Assembly: GCF_013178945.1 (NCBI RefSeq)
Contig: NZ_JABFDM010000005.1
Location: 248,001-312,000, forward strand
Direction of reading: 5' to 3'
Source: Bradyrhizobium aeschynomenes
Lineage (GTDB): Bacteria > Pseudomonadota > Alphaproteobacteria > Rhizobiales > Xanthobacteraceae
Length of the DNA stretch: 64,000 bases
A model generated the notes under the pieces. It saw nothing but the letters and a program-made list of their open reading frames with translations, searched no databases and was not told the DNA's origin. The translations under genes and the position numbers were made by a program. Numbering within the stretch: the stretch's first letter is position 1; each line of letters starts with the position of its first letter. Below, one piece after another: positions 60,348 to 64,000 of the stretch.

Positions 60348-60665
60348 TCATGCGGCCGGCCGCGCCGTGCCGCAGCCTTGCTCCTCGGCACAGCATTCCG
60401 AGACCAGAAAACCGAGCAGCGACCGCATCACGTCGTATTCGGCATGGCAGACCAGCGTCGTGCCCTCGCGCAGCTGCGAGATCAGCCCGACCGCGACCAA
60501 CGCCTTGACGTGATGCGACAGCGTGGAGGCCGGAATCTTCAGCCGCTCCTGCAGCCGTCCAACCGGCATCCCGGCATGCCCGGCGCGCACCAGCGCGCGG
60601 TAGATCTTCAGGCGCGTGGTGTTGCCGAGGGCTTCCAGGCGGGCGGCGGCGTCGTCGAGCTTCAT
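60348..60665 (-). CDS. arsR: ArsR-family arsenic-responsive repressor 1
   Basis: A 105-residue winged-helix repressor. The recognition region PASTLSHHVKALVAVGLISQLREG is typical of ArsR. The As(III)-binding residues are probably C91, C92 and C98 at the C-terminus, whose spacing (CC-x5-C) is the one described for the Acidithiobacillus-type ArsR rather than the classical ELCVCDL motif, which is absent. The ATG at 60665 is chosen; a TTG 36 bp upstream is in frame. It heads the minus-strand flavoprotein-MFS run and has an operator-like repeat upstream (60706-60727). Confidence 0.88.
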   Translation of the reverse strand: MKLDDAAARLEALGNTTRLKIYRALVRAGHAGMPVGRLQERLKIPASTLSHHVKALVAVGLISQLREGTTLVCHAEYDVMRSLLGFLVSECCAEEQGCGTARPAA

Positions 60666-60705
60666 GGGACGCAGGATGCGGCGGAGGGCAACGGGAGTCA
60701 ATCGA

Positions 60706-60727
60706 TATTTCTAGTATATTCGAAATA
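60706..60727. promoter_or_regulatory. ArsR operator-like site B upstream of arsR1
   Basis: TATTTC-10 bp-GAAATA is a perfect 6-10-6 inverted repeat 40-60 bp upstream of the arsR1 ATG, with the spacer TAGTATATTC. The sequence matches site A closely, and the 10-bp spacer equals that of site C, consistent with autoregulation by ArsR. Confidence 0.65.
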
Positions 60728-60768
60728 ATAGAGGGAGCTGCGGGAAGCTCCAGGAGGCGGCTGCACGG

Positions 60769-61251
60769 CTATCTAAGCCGGTAGCCGGCATGGCAGCCGA
60801 CGCAGGCGGCCATGGTTTCCGCCAGTGCCGTCAGCGCCGGCTTGATCTCGCCCGTGACGCCGGCATTCTGCGCCTCGATGGCGAAGCGGCTTGCCGCCTT
60901 GTGCATGGCCGTGCCGGCCTCCTGCATGCCCCGCGGCATGAACCTGGCCACTTCGGCGGCGCCGTGCAGTCGCAGCGAGGTCATGCCGAGGCGCTGCTCC
61001 GCGATGCGGCCGGCCTGATCCATGTCGCCCGCCGCAAGCGCCTCGTTGATCTGCTGCAGTGCCAGCAGGTGGTCGCGCATGTTGGCGAGCGTGTGCTCGG
61101 CGAGCTCGGGGGGAAAGGCCACGCGCTCGCGCGCGTCGGCCGGAAGCGCTCCACCATGGCTGCCGTGGTCGTGGTGGCCGTGATGCTGCGCCGTGGCGAT
61201 GCCAGCGGACGCAACCAAGGCCAGCATAATGGCGGCAAGACGCAGGCGCAT
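60769..61251 (-). CDS. His-rich periplasmic CxxCH protein (cytochrome c'-like)
   Basis: A 160-residue protein with a signal peptide (about residues 1-21, ATA-QH). A His-rich start follows (H23, H24, H26, H27, H29, H32), then a helical body and a C-terminal haem-binding motif C150-V-G-C153-H154 as in class II cytochromes c. The His cluster suggests metal binding. GAAGG lies 6 bp upstream of the ATG at 61251. It is divergent from a Crp/Fnr regulator across a perfect palindrome, so expression probably responds to that regulator. The function is unknown; a cytochrome c' binding NO is one option. Confidence 0.78.
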   Translation of the reverse strand: MRLRLAAIMLALVASAGIATAQHHGHHDHGSHGGALPADARERVAFPPELAEHTLANMRDHLLALQQINEALAAGDMDQAGRIAEQRLGMTSLRLHGAAEVARFMPRGMQEAGTAMHKAASRFAIEAQNAGVTGEIKPALTALAETMAACVGCHAGYRLR

Positions 61252-61310
61252 GAGAACCTTCCATGTGATTGATCGCGTGATGTCCTCCCTAGACCTCGCG
61301 GCCGGGCTGC

Positions 61311-61332
61311 GCATATGATCCTGATCATATGC
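61311..61332. promoter_or_regulatory. Perfect 22-bp palindrome, Crp/Fnr-type box
   Basis: GCATATGATC-CT-GATCATATGC is a perfect 10-2-10 inverted repeat. The core TGAT-CCTG-ATCA matches the half-site spacing of FNR/Dnr-type boxes (TTGAT-N4-ATCAA) with the outer T/A swapped. It lies between the divergent cytochrome-like and Crp/Fnr genes and overlaps the ATG of the latter (61329), implying autorepression and activation or repression of the neighbour. Confidence 0.75.
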
Positions 61333-61976
61333 CGAGGACCGACCATTTCCCATCCGACGGCACCCGTCCGCTCGACTGGCGCCGCCTCGCGGTTCTGTTG
61401 CCATTGCTCGCCGCGATGCCCGCGGCTGCCAGGGTGCGGACGCGGCGCATCGAGGTGCCACGCCAGGGCGCGGTGTTCTGTCGGGGTGATCGCCCGCAGG
61501 CAATGTATTTCGTGCTGATGGGCGAGGTGAGACTGCTGCGCCGCTCGCGCGCCGGCGACGACATCATCCTGCAGCGGGCGCGGCAGGGCTTTCTCGCTGA
61601 GGCCAGCCTCGATCAGTCATCATATCATTGCGACGCCGTCGCAGCGCAGGATTCAGCACTGCTCGCGATCGACCGGCAGGCGTTCGCCGACGCGCTGCGC
61701 CGCCCGGAGATCCGGGACAAATGGAGCGACCATCTCGCCCGCGAGCTCCGCCAGGTCCGCGCGCAGTCGGAGCGGCTCAGCCTCAAGACCGCCCGCGAGC
61801 GGATCGTGCACTTCATCGAGACAGAAGGCGAGGGGAGCGAGCTCGCGCTCGACCGTTCCAAGAAGGACTGGGCGGCCGAGCTCGGCATCACCCACGAAGC
61901 GCTCTATCGCGCGCTGGCACGCATGGCGCAGGCCGGCGAGCTTGTCATCAATGGCGCCCACCTGCGCTTGTGCTGA
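61329..61976 (+). CDS. Crp/Fnr-family transcriptional regulator
   Basis: A 215-residue regulator. The N-terminal cyclic-nucleotide-binding-like beta-barrel includes GDRPQAMYFVLMGEVRLLR, followed by a dimer helix (ELRQVRAQSERLSL). The C-terminal HTH_Crp region reads DRSKKDWAAELGITHEALYRALARM. The N-terminal cysteine cluster of oxygen-sensing FNR is absent, so it is not an iron-sulfur sensor; a haem (Dnr-like) or other ligand is possible. The start codon is inside a perfect palindrome that is its probable own operator, and the leader is therefore very short or a later start is used. Confidence 0.82.
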   Translation: MPRTDHFPSDGTRPLDWRRLAVLLPLLAAMPAAARVRTRRIEVPRQGAVFCRGDRPQAMYFVLMGEVRLLRRSRAGDDIILQRARQGFLAEASLDQSSYHCDAVAAQDSALLAIDRQAFADALRRPEIRDKWSDHLARELRQVRAQSERLSLKTARERIVHFIETEGEGSELALDRSKKDWAAELGITHEALYRALARMAQAGELVINGAHLRLC

Positions 61977-62048
61977 GCGGATCAGCCGGATCATCGTTCG
62001 CGTCGGTATCTGGCCATCCGACTCGCGGCCGGCCTTGACGTGCGGATC

Positions 62049-62072
62049 ATATATCGATAATTCTGGATATAT
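62049..62072. promoter_or_regulatory. ArsR operator-like site C at the arsR2 start
   Basis: ATATATC-10 bp-GATATAT is a perfect 7-10-7 inverted repeat whose spacer GATAATTCTG is, in reverse, CAGAATTATC, nearly the core of site A (TAGAATTATC). It overlaps the first two bases of the arsR2 start codon, so bound repressor would block initiation of the plus-strand ars operon. Confidence 0.7.
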
Positions 62073-62433
62073 GGAAAACGAGAGCGCAGTTCTGGCCCTG
62101 GCGGCACTGGCGCAGCCGACGCGGCTGCAGGCCTTCCGCACCCTGGTGCAGCACGAGCCCGAAGGGCTGCCCGCCGGCGAGCTCGCGCGCCTTCTCGAAG
62201 TGCCTCAGAACACGTTGTCGGCCCACCTGTCGGTGCTGGCGCGCGCCGGTCTCGTCAGCTCGATCAGGTACAGCCGCTCGATCGTCTATCGGGCCGACCT
62301 GGTGCAATTCCGGGAGGTCGCGCTGTTCCTGCTGCAGGACTGTTGCGGCGGCCGCCCCGAGGTCTGCGCGCCCGTCATCGAGAGCCTCACCCCATGCTGT
62401 CCGCCGAAGCGGAAGGAGAAGACCCGTGTCTGA
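62071..62433 (+). CDS. arsR: ArsR-family arsenic-responsive repressor 2
   Basis: A 120-residue winged-helix repressor; VPQNTLSAHLSVLARAGLVSSIRYSRS is the recognition region. Cysteines at C91, C92, C99, C109 and C110 near the C-terminus are candidate As(III) ligands; the classical ELCVCDL site is absent. It differs clearly from repressor 1, so the locus has two independent ArsR proteins. The ATG at 62071 is chosen because it directly follows the operator-like repeat. It overlaps arsC by 8 bp. Confidence 0.88.
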   Translation: MENESAVLALAALAQPTRLQAFRTLVQHEPEGLPAGELARLLEVPQNTLSAHLSVLARAGLVSSIRYSRSIVYRADLVQFREVALFLLQDCCGGRPEVCAPVIESLTPCCPPKRKEKTRV

Positions 62434-62953
62434 TCGCATCTACAACGTGCTGTTCCTGTGCACCGGAAATTCGGCGCGTTCGATCCTCGCCGAGTCCATC
62501 CTGCGCAAGGACGGCGCCGGCCGCTTCCGCGCCTTCTCCGCCGGCAGCACGCCGAAGGGCGCGGTGCACCCGTTGGCGCTCACGCTGCTCGCGCGCATGG
62601 ACTATCCGGCCGACGATCTCAGCTCGAAGAGCTGGAGCGAGTTTGCCGTGGCGGGCGCGCCGGTCATGGATTTCGTGTTCACGGTCTGTGACAACGCGGC
62701 CGGCGAGGCCTGCCCGATCTGGCCGGGGCAGCCGATGACCGCGCATTGGGGGATCGAGGATCCGGCGGCGGCCGAGGGCACGGAGCTGCAGAAGCTCGCC
62801 GCGTTCACGACCGCCTTCCGCTATCTGAAGAACCGCATCGATGCCTTCATCAACCTGCCGCTGGACCGGATCGATGCGCTGTCGCTCGGCACGCGGCTGC
62901 GCGAGATCGGGGCCGGCGAGGGCGCGACGTCGTTCCGCTCCGACGTGGCCTGA
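62426..62953 (+). CDS. arsC: Arsenate reductase, LMW protein-tyrosine-phosphatase type
   Basis: A 175-residue protein of the low-molecular-weight phosphatase fold. The active-site loop C12-TGNSA-R18 and the aspartate region match. Further cysteines C88 and C96 (VCDNAAGEACP) are placed like the relay cysteines of thioredoxin-coupled ArsC, though spaced by 7 residues. It reduces arsenate to arsenite for export by the following Acr3. It starts at a GTG with GGAAGGAGAAG upstream and overlaps arsR2, indicating translational coupling. Confidence 0.9.
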   Translation: MSDRIYNVLFLCTGNSARSILAESILRKDGAGRFRAFSAGSTPKGAVHPLALTLLARMDYPADDLSSKSWSEFAVAGAPVMDFVFTVCDNAAGEACPIWPGQPMTAHWGIEDPAAAEGTELQKLAAFTTAFRYLKNRIDAFINLPLDRIDALSLGTRLREIGAGEGATSFRSDVA

Positions 62954-62956
62954 CCG

Positions 62957-63985
62957 ATGACCGTCTTCGAGCGCTATCTGACGGTCTGGGTGCTGCTCTG
63001 CATCGTCGTGGGCATCGGTCTCGGCCATCTGATGCCTGGACTGTTCGCGGTCGTCGCATCGGCCGAGGTCGCCCGGGTCAATCTGCCGGTGGCGGCGCTG
63101 ATCTGGCTGATGATCATTCCGATGCTGCTGAAGATCGATTTCGCCGCGCTCGGCGGCGTCAGAGCGCATTGGCGCGGCATCGGCGTCACCTTGTTCGTGA
63201 ACTGGGCGGTCAAGCCGTTCTCCATGGCCTTGCTCGGCAGCATCTTCATCGGCCACGTGTTTGCGCCGCTGCTCCCCGCAGGGCAGCTGTCGTCCTACGT
63301 CGCCGGCCTCATCCTGCTGGCTGCCGCACCCTGCACGGCGATGGTGTTCGTGTGGTCCAACCTCTGCGAGGGCGAGCCGCACTACACGCTGAGCCAGGTC
63401 GCGCTCAACGACGTCATCATGGTGTTTCTGTTCGCGCCGCTCGTCGGTCTCCTGCTCGGCGTCGCGTCGATCTCGGTGCCCTGGACCACGCTGCTGCTGT
63501 CGGTGCTGCTCTACATCGTGGTGCCGGTGATCGTGTCGCAGCTGCTGCGTCGGGCGTTGCTGCGCGCCAAGGGCGGCGCCTTCGAGCGCGCCCTGCGCGT
63601 GCTGCAGCCGGTGTCGCTCGTGGCGCTGCTGGCGACGCTCGTGCTGCTGTTCGGCTTCCAGGGCGAGCAGATCCTGAAGCAGCCGGTCGTGATCGCGATC
63701 CTCGCCGTGCCGATCCTGATCCAGGTCTACCTCAATGCGGGCATCGCCTATTGGCTGAGCCGCCGGCTCGGCGTCGCCTGGTGCGTGGCCGCGCCCGCGG
63801 CCCTGATCGGCGCCAGCAATTTCTTCGAGCTGGCGGTCGCCGCCGCCATCAGCCTGTTCGGCCTCGACTCCGGCGCCGCGCTGGCAACCGTGGTCGGCGT
63901 TCTCGTCGAGGTCCCCGTGATGTTGTCGGTGGTGCGCATCGTCAAGGCGAGTCGCGACTGGTACGAAGCGGGACTGCCGGCATGA
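62957..63985 (+). CDS. acr3: Arsenite efflux transporter, Acr3 family
   Basis: A 342-residue ten-helix arsenite exporter of the Acr3 (BART) type. The conserved cysteine C126 in AAAPCTAMVFVWSN and the GASNFFELAVA segment with the conserved glutamate are diagnostic. It exports arsenite produced by ArsC, encoded 3 bp upstream. The ATG at 62957 is directly behind the arsC stop. The stop codon overlaps the ATG of a further gene at 63982 (ATGA). Confidence 0.95.
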   Translation: MTVFERYLTVWVLLCIVVGIGLGHLMPGLFAVVASAEVARVNLPVAALIWLMIIPMLLKIDFAALGGVRAHWRGIGVTLFVNWAVKPFSMALLGSIFIGHVFAPLLPAGQLSSYVAGLILLAAAPCTAMVFVWSNLCEGEPHYTLSQVALNDVIMVFLFAPLVGLLLGVASISVPWTTLLLSVLLYIVVPVIVSQLLRRALLRAKGGAFERALRVLQPVSLVALLATLVLLFGFQGEQILKQPVVIAILAVPILIQVYLNAGIAYWLSRRLGVAWCVAAPAALIGASNFFELAVAAAISLFGLDSGAALATVVGVLVEVPVMLSVVRIVKASRDWYEAGLPA

Positions 63986-64000
63986 GCGCGTCGTGCGACG
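63982..64000 (+). CDS. Start of a further ars-operon gene, cut by the window
   Basis: An ATG overlaps the acr3 stop by 4 bp (ATGA) and reads M-S-A-S-C-D to the window end. The overlap suggests a real coupled gene of the ars operon, such as a second reductase or ArsH, but six residues do not allow assignment. Confidence 0.4.

Overview
The window is a 64 kb, high-GC, gene-dense chromosomal segment from an alphaproteobacterium, most likely the Bradyrhizobium/Rhodopseudomonas lineage. That placement rests on the codon use of the proteins, the families present (CHRD, DUF1223, TPR-type GT41 enzymes, XapX/DoxX) and intergenic inverted repeats of a kind I recall from Bradyrhizobium genomes. No rRNA, tRNA, CRISPR array, transposase or phage gene was found.

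Layout. (1) 1-25.5 kb is mostly a surface-glycan locus: two AlgJ/SGNH-like proteins and an MBOAT O-acetyltransferase; a TIGR04372-like glycosyltransferase; an AsnB-type amidotransferase; a flippase-like membrane protein; three nucleotide-sugar enzymes (TviB/WbpA-like dehydrogenase, UDP-uronate 4-epimerase, ManC); and three consecutive ~740-residue TPR/O-GlcNAc-transferase-like paralogues, all read from TTG starts. After a DUF1223 gene come a Gfo/Idh-type dehydrogenase and a DegT aminotransferase that fit GnnA/GnnB of 2,3-diamino-glucose lipid A synthesis. Then comes a 1.4 kb gene-free stretch full of inverted repeats, followed by murJ. (2) 25.7-36.9 kb holds a CoxL-type molybdenum hydroxylase large subunit with two c-type cytochromes, a LivJ-type binding protein, a CHASE-GGDEF-EAL protein, an AraC regulator, a probable stand-alone structured RNA (promoter near 34,887, terminator at 35,108), a small RAM-domain protein, thiD and a SnoaL-like secreted protein. 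(3) 36.9-48.8 kb holds an AraC regulator divergent from a compact run of nine genes: alpha/beta hydrolase, membrane protein, isochorismatase-like hydrolase, XapX, amidohydrolase, DoxX, VOC, AlgE-like porin and DUF1275. An EmrAB efflux pair follows, with its own promoter and palindrome. (4) 49.0-54.6 kb is an aromatic meta-cleavage operon (extradiol dioxygenase, FAD hydroxylase, MFS, FAH hydrolase) with a divergent GntR/FCD regulator. (5) 54.7-57.6 kb holds a TetR regulator, a CHRD protein and a CSS-EAL protein. (6) 57.7-64.0 kb is an arsenic region: MFS, Cys-tailed flavoprotein and ArsR on the minus strand, and ArsR, ArsC and Acr3 on the plus strand. Between these halves sits a divergent pair, a His-rich CxxCH protein and a Crp/Fnr regulator, sharing a perfect 22-bp palindrome.

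Working together: the first third makes, activates and transfers sugars for envelope polysaccharide, lipid A or protein glycosylation. The middle is accessory metabolism and signalling. The last third is catabolism plus arsenic detoxification, with recognisable operator sequences. Start codons were chosen from ribosome-binding sites and family length. Functional calls come from motif recognition alone; no database search was run.
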